Below are positions 43,288 to 51,876 of a DNA stretch of 64,000 bases, one piece after another; positions within the stretch are counted from its first letter, which is position 1, and each line of letters opens with the position of its first letter. This stretch comes from Bradyrhizobium sp. CCBAU 53340 (lineage in GTDB: Bacteria; Pseudomonadota; Alphaproteobacteria; Rhizobiales; Xanthobacteraceae), in NCBI RefSeq assembly GCF_015291645.1, contig NZ_CP030055.1, positions 4,154,001-4,218,000 on the forward strand, given 5' to 3'. The notes beneath the pieces are model-generated. The model had not been told where the DNA came from. It did no database searches and worked only from the letters and a program-made list of their open reading frames with translations. The position numbers and the translations under genes were made by a program.

Positions 43288-43974
43288 ATGACTGAGAGCA
43301 AGGGACAGCGGTCGTCCGGACGCGGACGCTTCATCACCTTTGAAGGCGGCGAAGGGACGGGCAAGTCGACCCAGATCAAGAAGCTCGCCGACCGTCTCAA
43401 CGCGGCCAGACTCCGCACGATCGTCACGCGCGAGCCGGGGGGCTCGCCGGGCGCCGAGATCATGCGTCATCTGGTGTTGTCAGGAATGGGCAAGCTGCTG
43501 GGGCCAGAGGCCGAGACGCTGCTGTTTGCCGCCGCTCGCGACGACCATGTCCGCACCAGGATCGCCCCTGCGCTCAATCAAGGCATCTGGGTGCTGTGCG
43601 ACCGTTTCGCCGATTCGACGCGCGCCTATCAGGGCAGCCTCGGCCAAGTGCCCGTGGGGCTGATCAATGCCATGCAGCGGGTCACGATCGGCGATCTCAA
43701 GCCGGATCTCACCATCATTCTCGACCTGCCGGTCGAGATCGGTCTGCAGCGCGCCGCCGCGCGTCGCGGCAGCGGCACGCCCGACCGGTTCGAAAGCGAG
43801 CAGCTCAGCTTTCATCAGGGGCTACGCGAGGCCTATCGGAAGATCGCCGAGGACGAGCCGAAGCGTTGCGTTCTGATCGACGCCAATTCCGATCCTGATA
43901 CGGTCGCGGGCCGGGTCTGGACGGCGCTGCGCGAGCGCCTCCTGCGCACGCCTGCCTCGGTGGTCTCGGTATGA
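43288..43974 (+). CDS. tmk: dTMP kinase
   Basis: The 228-residue product carries the P-loop GGEGTGKST (residues 20-28), the DR motif in VLCDRFADSTRAYQG, and a C-terminal lid region (RAAARRGSGTPDRFE). It phosphorylates dTMP to dTDP with ATP, an essential step of dTTP synthesis. The length is normal, apart from a basic N-terminal tail of about 13 residues. It starts two bases after the carboxypeptidase stop, and its stop overlaps the start of holB by four bases, so the genes are transcribed and translated together. Confidence 0.96.
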   Translation: MTESKGQRSSGRGRFITFEGGEGTGKSTQIKKLADRLNAARLRTIVTREPGGSPGAEIMRHLVLSGMGKLLGPEAETLLFAAARDDHVRTRIAPALNQGIWVLCDRFADSTRAYQGSLGQVPVGLINAMQRVTIGDLKPDLTIILDLPVEIGLQRAAARRGSGTPDRFESEQLSFHQGLREAYRKIAEDEPKRCVLIDANSDPDTVAGRVWTALRERLLRTPASVVSV

Positions 43975-45017
43975 GCCCGCGTCAGGCCGAGCGCGAATCC
44001 GCTATTCCGCATCCACGCGAGACGAGCTTGCTGTTCGGTCATCGCGAGGCCGAGACGGCGCTGCTGACCGCCTATCGCAGCGGGCGCATCCCGCATGCCT
44101 GGCTGATCGGCGGGCCACAGGGGATCGGCAAGGCGACGCTGGCCTATCGCATGGCGCGTTTCGTGCTCGCCCACGGCCAGCCGCTGGCGCCCGCCGTGCA
44201 GGGCGCCGAAGACCTCGCGATCGACCCCGGCAATGCCGTGGCGCGGCAGGTTGCGGCGAGCTCGCACGGTGGTCTGCTCACGCTGGAGCGCACCGCCAAC
44301 GACCGTGGCGTGATGCGCACCGTCATCACCGTCGACGAGACGCGCGAGACCATCGCGTTCTTCGGCTCGACTGCGGCGGCCGAAGGCTGGCGCGTCTGCG
44401 TCGTCGACACCGTCGATGAGCTCAATCCCAATGCCGCGAACGCGCTGTTGAAGATTTTGGAGGAGCCACCGCAACGATCGCTGTTTCTGTTGGTGAGCCA
44501 CGCGCCAGCCCGGGTGCTTGCCACGATCCAGTCGCGTTGCCGCAAGCTGCGCCTGCGGTCGCTGACGACCGACGAGGTGATTGCCGCCGCCGCCGCGGCC
44601 GCCGACCTTGCTCCGACCGATCTGGCGCTGCGCGAAGCTGCGGAGGCCTCCGAAGGCAGCGTCGCGCGCGCGTTGGCGCTGCTCGGGGGCGATGCGCTGA
44701 AGCTTCAGCAGCGTACGGCGGCGCTGCTGGCACGGCTGCCGGAGGTCGATCCGCGCGAATTGCACACGCTCGGCGATTCGCTTCCCACCAACGACCGCGT
44801 GGCCCTTGCCGCCTTCATCGATGGCATCGATCGCTGGATCGCCGAACGCCTGCATGCGGACGAGGCCAACGCCAACCAGAACCTGCCGCGCCTTGCGCGC
44901 CTCGGCGAGGTATGGGAAAAGATCGTCCGCGCCGCGCGCGACACCGAAACCTACAATCTGGAGCGAAAGCCCTTGGTTTTCTCGGTGTTCGGCTGGCTGG
45001 CGGACGCAACGCGCTAG
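43971..45017 (+). CDS. holB: DNA polymerase III subunit delta prime
   Basis: The 348-residue product has an AAA+ fold with a P-loop-like [12 protein letters not shown] (residues 45-56) and [19 protein letters not shown], with the SRC motif in [11 protein letters not shown]. It forms part of the clamp loader that places the sliding clamp on DNA. The four Cys of the zinc module seen in many HolB proteins are absent. The start overlaps the tmk stop (ATGA), which fixes it. A palindromic repeat begins at its stop codon. Confidence 0.93.
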   Translation: MSPRQAERESAIPHPRETSLLFGHREAETALLTAYRSGRIPHAWLIGGPQGIGKATLAYRMARFVLAHGQPLAPAVQGAEDLAIDPGNAVARQVAASSHGGLLTLERTANDRGVMRTVITVDETRETIAFFGSTAAAEGWRVCVVDTVDELNPNAANALLKILEEPPQRSLFLLVSHAPARVLATIQSRCRKLRLRSLTTDEVIAAAAAAADLAPTDLALREAAEASEGSVARALALLGGDALKLQQRTAALLARLPEVDPRELHTLGDSLPTNDRVALAAFIDGIDRWIAERLHADEANANQNLPRLARLGEVWEKIVRAARDTETYNLERKPLVFSVFGWLADATR

Positions 45018-45063
45018 AGCATGATCCGGAAAAGTGCGCAGCGGTTTTCCGAAATGATCATGC
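45017..45063. repeat. dispersed palindromic repeat (rhizobial GAGCATGATCCGGAAAA type)
   Basis: GAGCATGATCCGGAAAAGTG and GGTTTTCCGAAATGATCATG C form an imperfect palindrome of 47 bases. The same sequence is scattered through rhizobial genomes between genes. It lies in the short gap between holB and metG and could form a hairpin in the transcript. Confidence 0.8.
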
Positions 45064-45127
45064 GCAAGACAACAACCTAACGCAAACTCGTTTCCAGATT
45101 TCGGAAGAGCCGGTAAAGGAATTCGTC

Positions 45128-47083
45128 GTGGCAACGCGAGCTAAGAAAACCGTCAAAGGCAAGAGCGGCAAGAAGGCTGCGAAGAAGGCCACCAAGAAGG
45201 CCGTGAAGGCGCGCAAGTCCCGAGCGGCCCCAAAGGTCAGGAAGACCAAGAAGGCCACCGCCAAGAAGGCTGTGAAGAAATCGGCAAAGAAAGCCGCGAA
45301 GAAGCAGGTCGTCGCCAAGAAGTCTTCGAAGAAGACGGGCGCCAAGAAGCCCGTCAAGGGCCCGGCGAAGACGGCTGTCAAGAAGGCAAGGGCGACCGCG
45401 CCCGCCGTGATCGCCGCGCCGGCTCCGGCCGCCCCGCCGCCGAAGGCCGTGGAGCCCAAGGTCTCAAAACCCAAAGTATCGAAGCCCAAGCCGCCGCCTG
45501 GATCGAAACCGGCGGCTGTTCCGCAGACGGCGGCGCCCGCGCGCGACAACATGTTCTACATCACGACGGCGATCGCCTATCCCAATGGCAGCCCGCATAT
45601 CGGCCACGCCTATGAGGCGATTGCGACCGACGTGCTGGCGCGCTTTGCGCGGCTCGACGGCAAGGACGTGTTCTTCCTGACCGGGACCGACGAGCACGGC
45701 CTCAAGATGGTCCAGACCGCGCAGAACGAAGGCCTGACGCCGGCCGCGCTGGCGACCCGCAACGCCAGCCGCTTCAAGGAGATGGACGAGCGGCTCAACG
45801 TGTCGTTCGACCGCTTCATTCGCACCACCGAAGAGCAGCACCATCGTTCCAGCCGGGAAATCTGGCGGCGCATGGAAGCGAACGGTGACATCTATGCCGA
45901 CACCTATTCCGGCTGGTACTCCGTCCGTGATGAGGCCTATTACGCCGAGGACGAGACGCGCCTGAACGACGACGGCGTGCGGCTCGGACCGCAGGGCACG
46001 CCGGTCGAATGGGTCGAGGAGAAGAGCTATTTCTTCCGCCTCTCGGCCTATCAGGACAAGCTGCTCAAGCTCTATGCGGATCGTCCTGATTTCATCGGGC
46101 CGGACTCGCGCAAGAACGAGGTCGTGAGCTTCGTCAAAGGCGGCCTGCGCGATCTCTCGATCTCGCGCACGACGTTCGACTGGGGCGTCAAGGTGCCCAG
46201 CGACGAAGAGCACGTGATGTATGTCTGGGTCGATGCGCTGACCAACTACATCACCGGCGTCGGCTTCCCCGACGAGAGCGACAAGAACTGGCGCTACTGG
46301 CCCGCCGACGTGCACATCATCGGCAAGGACATCATCCGCTTCCACGCGGTGTACTGGCCGGCGTTCCTGATGTCGGCCGGCATTCCCGTGCAGAAGCGGG
46401 TCTATGCCCACGGCTTCCTGTTCAACAGGGGCGAGAAGATGTCGAAGTCGGTCGGCAACGTCGTCGATCCTTTCAATCTCGCCGACCAGTATGGCGTCGA
46501 CCAGATGCGCTATTTCTTCCTGCGCGAGGTGCCGTTCGGGCAGGACGGCAACTACAACCATGAAGCCATCGTCGCGCGCATCAACGCCGATCTTGCCAAC
46601 GATCTCGGCAACCTCGCGCAGCGCTCGCTGTCGATGATCGCCAAGCAGCTCGGCGGCGTGCTGCCGGAGCCCGGCGACTTCAGCGACAACGACAAGGCGA
46701 TCCTGGCGATGGCCGACGGCATGATTGCCGCCTCGCGCGAAGCGATGGCGACGCAGCAGATCCATCAATGGCTCAATGCCGTGTGGGCCGTGGTTGCGGA
46801 AGCCAACCGCTATTTCGCGGGCGAGGCACCGTGGGCGCTGGCCAAGACCGATCCTGCCAGGCAGAAAACCGTGCTCTACGTGACCGCCGAAGTCGTGCGC
46901 CAGATCGCGATCCTGGCCCAGCCGGCGATGCCGACCGCATCGAGCCTGCTGCTCGACAGCCTCGGCATTCCCGAAGGAGAACGCAGTTTTGCGATGCTCG
47001 GCGGCGCCAAGCGCATCGCGGCGGGTTCGACGCTGCCTGCACCGACGCCGGCGTTTCCGCGCTACATCGAGCCGGCAGCCTGA
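45128..47083 (+). CDS. metG: methionyl-tRNA synthetase with Lys/Ala-rich N-terminal extension
   Basis: The product of 651 residues charges tRNA-Met with methionine. The catalytic core starts near residue 142 ([20 protein letters not shown]) with the HIGH motif and [15 protein letters not shown] lies in [11 protein letters not shown]. The zinc-binding Cys set of longer MetRS forms is missing, as in other short types. Before the core is a low-complexity stretch of about 140 residues made mainly of Lys, Ala and Pro (repeats like [13 protein letters not shown]). The start is GTG 45128 with AAAGGAATTC upstream. ATG 45551 would give the core alone. Confidence 0.9.
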   Translation: MATRAKKTVKGKSGKKAAKKATKKAVKARKSRAAPKVRKTKKATAKKAVKKSAKKAAKKQVVAKKSSKKTGAKKPVKGPAKTAVKKARATAPAVIAAPAPAAPPPKAVEPKVSKPKVSKPKPPPGSKPAAVPQTAAPARDNMFYITTAIAYPNGSPHIGHAYEAIATDVLARFARLDGKDVFFLTGTDEHGLKMVQTAQNEGLTPAALATRNASRFKEMDERLNVSFDRFIRTTEEQHHRSSREIWRRMEANGDIYADTYSGWYSVRDEAYYAEDETRLNDDGVRLGPQGTPVEWVEEKSYFFRLSAYQDKLLKLYADRPDFIGPDSRKNEVVSFVKGGLRDLSISRTTFDWGVKVPSDEEHVMYVWVDALTNYITGVGFPDESDKNWRYWPADVHIIGKDIIRFHAVYWPAFLMSAGIPVQKRVYAHGFLFNRGEKMSKSVGNVVDPFNLADQYGVDQMRYFFLREVPFGQDGNYNHEAIVARINADLANDLGNLAQRSLSMIAKQLGGVLPEPGDFSDNDKAILAMADGMIAASREAMATQQIHQWLNAVWAVVAEANRYFAGEAPWALAKTDPARQKTVLYVTAEVVRQIAILAQPAMPTASSLLLDSLGIPEGERSFAMLGGAKRIAAGSTLPAPTPAFPRYIEPAA

Positions 47084-47095
47084 GGCGTAGTAGCA

Positions 47096-47872
47096 ATGCT
47101 GGTCGACAGTCACTGCCATCTGGATTTTCCCGATTTTGCGGAGGATCTCGACGGGATCGTATCGCGCGCGCGGGCAGCCGGGATCGGCCGCATGGTCACG
47201 ATCTCGACGCGGGTGCGAAAGCTCGATCAGCTTCTCGCCATCGCCGGGCGCTACGATGACGTCTACTGCTCGGTCGGCACCCATCCGCACAACGCGGATG
47301 AGGAAGACGGCATTTCGCCGGATGAGCTGATCGCGCTCACGCAGCACCCGAAGGTGGTTGCGCTCGGCGAAGCCGGGCTCGACTATTTCTACGACGACGG
47401 CTCGCCGGAGGCGCAAGCGAGGGGCTTTCGCGCCCATATTGCCGCGGCCCGTGCCACCGGCCTGCCGCTGGTGATCCACACCCGCAACGCGGATGATGAT
47501 TGCGCCCGCATCCTGGAAGAGGAGGCGGGACGCGGATCATTTCGCGCCGTGCTGCATTGTTACACCGGCGGGCGCGAACTGGCGCTGAAGGCGGTATCGC
47601 TCGGGCTGTACATCGGTTTCACGGGCATCCTGACCTTCAAGAAGTCGGATGGCTTGCGTGCGCTGGCGGCCGAGTTGCCGTCGGACCGTATTCTGGTTGA
47701 AACGGATTCGCCCTACCTTGCACCGGGCAAATTCCGAGGCAAGCGCAACGAGCCGGCCTATGTGGTCGAGGTCGCCAAGGTGCTTGCCGAGACGCGCGGC
47801 GTGTCGCTCGAGGAGGTCTCGCGCCAGACCAGCGAAAACTTCTTTCGCCTGTTCTCCAAGGTAAAAGCTTGA
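47096..47872 (+). CDS. TatD-family metal-dependent hydrolase
   Basis: The 258-residue product has the TatD pattern: VDSHCHLDFPDF (HxH metal site), VALGEAGLDYFY with the metal-binding Glu, VIHTRNADDD, AVLHCYTGG, and LVETDSPYLAP with the late Asp. The family comprises metal-dependent nucleases such as 3'-5' DNases and deaminases. It starts 12 bases after metG, where TatD genes are often found, and ends 13 bases before the next MBL gene, so one transcript is likely. Confidence 0.93.
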   Translation: MLVDSHCHLDFPDFAEDLDGIVSRARAAGIGRMVTISTRVRKLDQLLAIAGRYDDVYCSVGTHPHNADEEDGISPDELIALTQHPKVVALGEAGLDYFYDDGSPEAQARGFRAHIAAARATGLPLVIHTRNADDDCARILEEEAGRGSFRAVLHCYTGGRELALKAVSLGLYIGFTGILTFKKSDGLRALAAELPSDRILVETDSPYLAPGKFRGKRNEPAYVVEVAKVLAETRGVSLEEVSRQTSENFFRLFSKVKA

Positions 47873-47885
47873 GGTTCTGAGCCGC

Positions 47886-48683
47886 ATGACGCTGACGCTG
47901 ACGATCCTGGGTTGCGGCTCTTCCGCCGGCGTGCCGCGCCCGGCGCTCGGCTGGGGCGCCTGCGACCCCAACAACCCCAAGAACCGCCGCCGCCGCTGCT
48001 CGCTGCTGGTCGAACAGACGTCCCACCACGGCACCACGCGCATCGTGATCGATACCTCGCCTGATCTGCGCGAGCAGTTGATCTCGACCGATGTCGATCA
48101 CATCGACGCGGTGTTCCTGACCCACGAGCATGCCGACCAGACCCACGGCATGGATGATCTGCGCTCGGTCGTGCTGCATATGCGCAAGCGCATTCCGACC
48201 TATTTCAATCAGTCGACCGCCAAGGATATCATGGCGCGGTTCTCCTATTGCTTCATCTCGCCGGAGGGCAGCGACTATCCGCCGATCCTGACGCGGCATT
48301 CGATCGAGGCGGGCGAGAGCCAAACCATCCTGGGGAAGGGTGGCGCGGTGACGATGACCGCCTTCCTGGTCCAGCACGGCAACATCCCCGCGCTCGGCTA
48401 TCGCATCGGCAACGCCGCCTACACGCCCGACGTCAACGACATCCCGCGCGAGAGCTGGGGCGCTCTGGAAAATCTCGATCTCTGGATCATCGACGGCCTG
48501 CGCTACACCGGCCATCCCAGCCATTTCAGCATCAACGACGCGCTGTCCTGGATCGAGCGCTTCAAGCCGAGGCGCGCCGTTATCACCAACATGACCGCCG
48601 ACGTCGATTACGAAGTCATCCGGCAGTCGCTGCCCGCGGGCGTGGTGCCTGCCTATGACGGACTGCGGCTGGAGACGCACTGA
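47886..48683 (+). CDS. MBL-fold metallo-hydrolase (PhnP-like)
   Basis: The 265-residue product starts LTLTILGCGSSAGVPRPALG WGACDPNNPKNRRRR, as in PhnP-like phosphodiesterases. The metal-binding HEHADQTHGMDDL and late ligands in AYTPDVND and GHPSHFSIN follow. A short hydrophobic beta strand at the start and no signal indicate a cytoplasmic enzyme. Members of the family hydrolyse cyclic nucleotide or phosphonate intermediates, but the partner genes are absent here, so the substrate is unknown. It ends the tmk-metG-tatD run. Confidence 0.9.
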   Translation: MTLTLTILGCGSSAGVPRPALGWGACDPNNPKNRRRRCSLLVEQTSHHGTTRIVIDTSPDLREQLISTDVDHIDAVFLTHEHADQTHGMDDLRSVVLHMRKRIPTYFNQSTAKDIMARFSYCFISPEGSDYPPILTRHSIEAGESQTILGKGGAVTMTAFLVQHGNIPALGYRIGNAAYTPDVNDIPRESWGALENLDLWIIDGLRYTGHPSHFSINDALSWIERFKPRRAVITNMTADVDYEVIRQSLPAGVVPAYDGLRLETH

Positions 48684-48847
48684 GAGCCTGCCTGGTGGGT
48701 GGGAATTTGCCGCCGGACGGCATGCTCCTTGCTTTCGCGAGCGCTATCGTGTTGGTCTAACGTCTCAAAGACAGGCGTTGTGGGAGAGCGATAATCAATC
48801 CCGATATCGCCGGAATTGATTGCGCCGCAAATGAGGATGGGGGCCGC

Positions 48848-49435
48848 GTGGCAGGACACAGCGACGACGTGAAGGCTGTTGGACCGATCCGACGCGCGCT
48901 CGATCTGCTTTATCTGGCCTCGGGCATCGCCGCCGGTGTCTTCCTGGTCGCGATCTTCGCAATCATGATGGTGATGTCGATAGGGCGGCAGTTCGCGCTC
49001 AACATCCCGGCCGGAGATGATTTTGCGTCCTGGTGCATGGCCGCGATGGCGTTTCTCGGCCTCGCCCATACCTTCAAGCGCGGCGAAATGATCCGCGTCG
49101 GACTTCTGCTGGAGCGCCTGCACGGGCGGACCAAGCAGGTTGCGGAGATCATGGCGCTCGGGATCGCAACGGCATTTGTTCTGTATTTCACCCGGCATGC
49201 GCTGCAGATGACCTATGACTCCTGGCGCTTCAACGACGTGGCACAGGGCGTGGTCGCGCTGCCGCTCTGGATTCCCCAGCTCGGCTTTGCCGGCGGCCTC
49301 GTGATCCTGTCGATCGCGTTGATCGACGAGATGGTCAATGTGGTCAGCGGCAACCAGCCGACCTACGAGAGGGGCTCTCCGGACGAAACGCCGGAGGAAT
49401 TCGTCGAACGCATCTCGCAAGGCGGCGGAGGTTGA
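48848..49435 (+). CDS. TRAP transporter small permease (DctQ family)
   Basis: The 195-residue product has four hydrophobic helices, with the first (LYLASGIAAGVFLVAIFAIM MVM) after a short charged start. Typical DctQ residues are GRQFALNIPAGDDFASWCMA AMAFLGLAHTFKRGE. It is the helper subunit that joins the large permease to a periplasmic binding protein in Na+-driven organic-acid uptake. The start is GTG 48848 with GAGGATGGGGG upstream. The stop lies two bases before the large subunit. Confidence 0.92.
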   Translation: MAGHSDDVKAVGPIRRALDLLYLASGIAAGVFLVAIFAIMMVMSIGRQFALNIPAGDDFASWCMAAMAFLGLAHTFKRGEMIRVGLLLERLHGRTKQVAEIMALGIATAFVLYFTRHALQMTYDSWRFNDVAQGVVALPLWIPQLGFAGGLVILSIALIDEMVNVVSGNQPTYERGSPDETPEEFVERISQGGGG

Positions 49436-49437
49436 CC

Positions 49438-50751
49438 ATGGCCAACCTCGGCATGATCGAATTGTCCTTCATTCTGCTCGGCGTCATGATCCTGCTCTTG
49501 GGCAGCGGCGTCTGGATTGCGGTGTCGCTCGGGCTGGTCGGCTTCGTGGCGATGGCGCTGACCACGAGCCTGCCGCTTGGCTCGGTGCTTGCGACCACCA
49601 CCTGGAGCGCAAGCGCGTCCTGGACGCTGGCCGCACTGCCGCTGTTCATCTGGATGGGCGAGATCCTCTTCCGCACCAAGCTGTCGGAGGAAATGTTCCG
49701 CGGCCTGTCGCCATGGGTGCAGTGGCTGCCGGGACGGCTGACGCATGTCAACGTGATCGGCTGCGGCATCTTTGCGGCGGTATCGGGCTCGTCGGCTGCG
49801 ACCTGCGCAACCATTGGCAAGATCGCATTGCCAGAGCTCGACAAACGCGGTTACGACAAGGGCTTGAGCCTCGGCTCGCTCGCGGGCTCCGGGACGCTCG
49901 GTCTGCTGATCCCGCCCTCGATTCCGATGGTGGTCTACGCGGTCACGGCCAACGTCTCCGTGCTTCAGGTGTTTCTCGGCGGTTTCCTGCCGGGCGCGCT
50001 GGTGATGGCACTCTATTCCGGCTACATCATCATCTGGTCCTTGCTGAATCCTTCGAAGATTCCGCCGCGTGATCCGCCGATGTCGTTCCGGCAGAAGATG
50101 CGCGAATCCGCCAAGCTGGTGCCGTGCCTGCTGCTGATCCTGGCGGTCTTCCTCTCGCTGGTGCTCGGCTTTGCGACGGCGACGGAATGCGCGGCTTGGG
50201 GTGTTGCGGGCGCGCTGCTGCTGGCGTGGTGGAGCGGCACGCTGACGCGCAAGAACTTCCTCGAGAGCATCATGAGCGCGACGCGCCTGACCTGCATGAT
50301 CATGCTGATCCTGGCAGGCGCCGCCTACACCACGGCCGCGATGGCCTACACCGGCATCCCCGCCGCGCTCGCCACCTGGGTTCAGGGGCAGCAGCTCACG
50401 CCCGGCATGCTCGCGCTGTATCTCAGCATCATGTACATCATCCTCGGATGCCTGATCGACGGCATCTCGATGATCGTGCTGACGGCCGTCATCGTGCTGC
50501 CGATGGTCAAGCAGGCCGGTCTCGACCTCGTCTGGTTCGGCGTCTATCTCATCATCCACGTCGAGATGGCGCAGATCACACCACCGGTCGGCTTCAACCT
50601 GTTCGTGCTCCAGAACATGAGCGGACGCGATACGTTCACCGTCGCGCGGGCCGCGTTCCCGTTCTTCGTCCTGCTGCTTGCAGCCGTGTTCATCATTACG
50701 GAATATCCGCAGATCGTGATGCTGCTGCCCAAGCTCGCGTTTCCCGACTGA
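49438..50751 (+). CDS. TRAP transporter large permease (DctM family)
   Basis: The 437-residue product has about twelve hydrophobic helices and the DctM signature regions LSWGxxxWLPGxLTHVNVIG (here SPWVQWLPGRLTHVN), SGSSAATCATIG and LGLLIPPSIPMVVYAV. It carries the substrate through the membrane with the Na+ gradient. The start ATG 49438 follows the small subunit stop after two bases; TTG 49432 is a poor alternative. The binding protein follows 28 bases later. Confidence 0.95.
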   Translation: MANLGMIELSFILLGVMILLLGSGVWIAVSLGLVGFVAMALTTSLPLGSVLATTTWSASASWTLAALPLFIWMGEILFRTKLSEEMFRGLSPWVQWLPGRLTHVNVIGCGIFAAVSGSSAATCATIGKIALPELDKRGYDKGLSLGSLAGSGTLGLLIPPSIPMVVYAVTANVSVLQVFLGGFLPGALVMALYSGYIIIWSLLNPSKIPPRDPPMSFRQKMRESAKLVPCLLLILAVFLSLVLGFATATECAAWGVAGALLLAWWSGTLTRKNFLESIMSATRLTCMIMLILAGAAYTTAAMAYTGIPAALATWVQGQQLTPGMLALYLSIMYIILGCLIDGISMIVLTAVIVLPMVKQAGLDLVWFGVYLIIHVEMAQITPPVGFNLFVLQNMSGRDTFTVARAAFPFFVLLLAAVFIITEYPQIVMLLPKLAFPD

Positions 50752-50779
50752 GCTCAATTCGACCGTGAGGAGAAGTCCG

Positions 50780-51757
50780 ATGAAGTCTCGTCTCATTCGC
50801 GCAGGCCTGATCGCCGTCGTCATGCTGGCTGCGACACCCGTCATGGCCCAGACCAAATGGAATCTGCCGGCGGCCTATCCCGCCGACAATCCGCACTCGG
50901 AGAATCTGGTCGCGTTCGCCAAGGACGTCGAAGCTGCCACGTCCGGCAAGCTTCAGATCACGGTCCATCCGGGTGCCTCGCTGTTCAAGGCACCCGACAT
51001 CAAGCGCGCCGTCATGACCGGACAGGCGCAGATGGGCGAAGTGCTGCTGTCGATCCACGAGAACGAGGATCCGGTCTTCGGCATTGACGTCGTTCCGTTC
51101 CTTGCGACGAGCTTTCCGGAGGCGATGAAGCTCTATCAGGCCTCAAAACCGCTGATCACAAAGAAGCTCGATGCGCAGGGTCTGAAACTCCTGTTCGCCG
51201 TGCCGTGGGCGCCGCAGGGTGTCTACGCCAACAAGCCGCTGGCCACGATCGAGGATATGAAGGGGCTGAAATGGCGCGCCTACAACGTCGGTACCGCGCG
51301 GATCGGCGAACTGGTCGGCGCGCAGTCGGTCACGATCCAGGCCGCCGAACTTCCGCAGGCACTCGCCACGGGCGTGGTGAATTCGTTCATGTCATCGGGC
51401 GGCACTGGCTACGATGCCAAGGCCTGGGAGTCGCTGAAATATTTTTACGACGTGCAGGCCTGGATTCCCAAGGACTACACCTTCGTCAACAAGGCGGCAT
51501 TCGAGGCGCTGGACAAGCCGACGCAGGAGGCGATCCTCAAGGCCGCCGCCACCGCGGAGACGCGAGGTTGGAAGGCCTGGGAAGAGAAGGCCAATTGGTA
51601 CGTCGATCAGCTCAAGGCGAAGGGCATGACGGTGGAGGCGCCCAGTCCGGCCCTGAAGGCGGGCTTCCAGAAGGTCGGCGAGCAGCTCACGACTGACTGG
51701 CTCAAGAAGGCCGGCGCCGACGGACAGGCGGTGGTCGACGCCTATAAGAAGATGTGA
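50780..51757 (+). CDS. TRAP transporter substrate-binding protein (DctP family)
   Basis: The 325-residue product has a signal (MKSRLIRAGLIAVVMLAATP VMAQ) and a DctP fold with NLVAFAKDVEAATSGKLQIT, GQAQMGEVLL and GLKWRAYNVGTARIGELVGA. It catches an organic acid in the periplasm and hands it to the DctQM permease in front of it. AGGAGAAGTCCG precedes ATG 50780. A hairpin follows the stop. Confidence 0.94.
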   Translation: MKSRLIRAGLIAVVMLAATPVMAQTKWNLPAAYPADNPHSENLVAFAKDVEAATSGKLQITVHPGASLFKAPDIKRAVMTGQAQMGEVLLSIHENEDPVFGIDVVPFLATSFPEAMKLYQASKPLITKKLDAQGLKLLFAVPWAPQGVYANKPLATIEDMKGLKWRAYNVGTARIGELVGAQSVTIQAAELPQALATGVVNSFMSSGGTGYDAKAWESLKYFYDVQAWIPKDYTFVNKAAFEALDKPTQEAILKAAATAETRGWKAWEEKANWYVDQLKAKGMTVEAPSPALKAGFQKVGEQLTTDWLKKAGADGQAVVDAYKKM

Positions 51758-51770
51758 CGTATTCGTCGGG

Positions 51771-51801
51771 CGGGTGAGGGTGCCTCGCGCGCCTTCACCC
51801 G
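51771..51801. terminator. hairpin between convergent transporter and synthetase genes
   Basis: CGGGTGAGGG (51771-51780) and CCTTCACCCG (51792-51801) form a near-perfect stem. It lies between the convergent TRAP binding-protein gene and acyl-CoA synthetase gene and may stop transcription from both sides, though neither side has a clear T-run. Confidence 0.5.
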
Positions 51802-51876
51802 TCAAAACGCCTGGTCACCAAGCGGAGCGCAGGACGGCCTTGCCGGTATAGGCCTGACTCTGAAGCAGGCACGAGG

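Noticed and set aside
45464..47479. A 671-codon open frame antisense to metG and the start of the TatD gene
   Set aside because: The plus strand encodes an unmistakable MetRS. The antisense frame is open only because of high third-position GC and has no recognisable domain.
49363..50856. A 497-codon frame antisense to the TRAP large permease
   Set aside because: Its composition is dominated by Arg, His, Asp and Gln, as expected for the complement of a membrane-protein gene, so it is a shadow.
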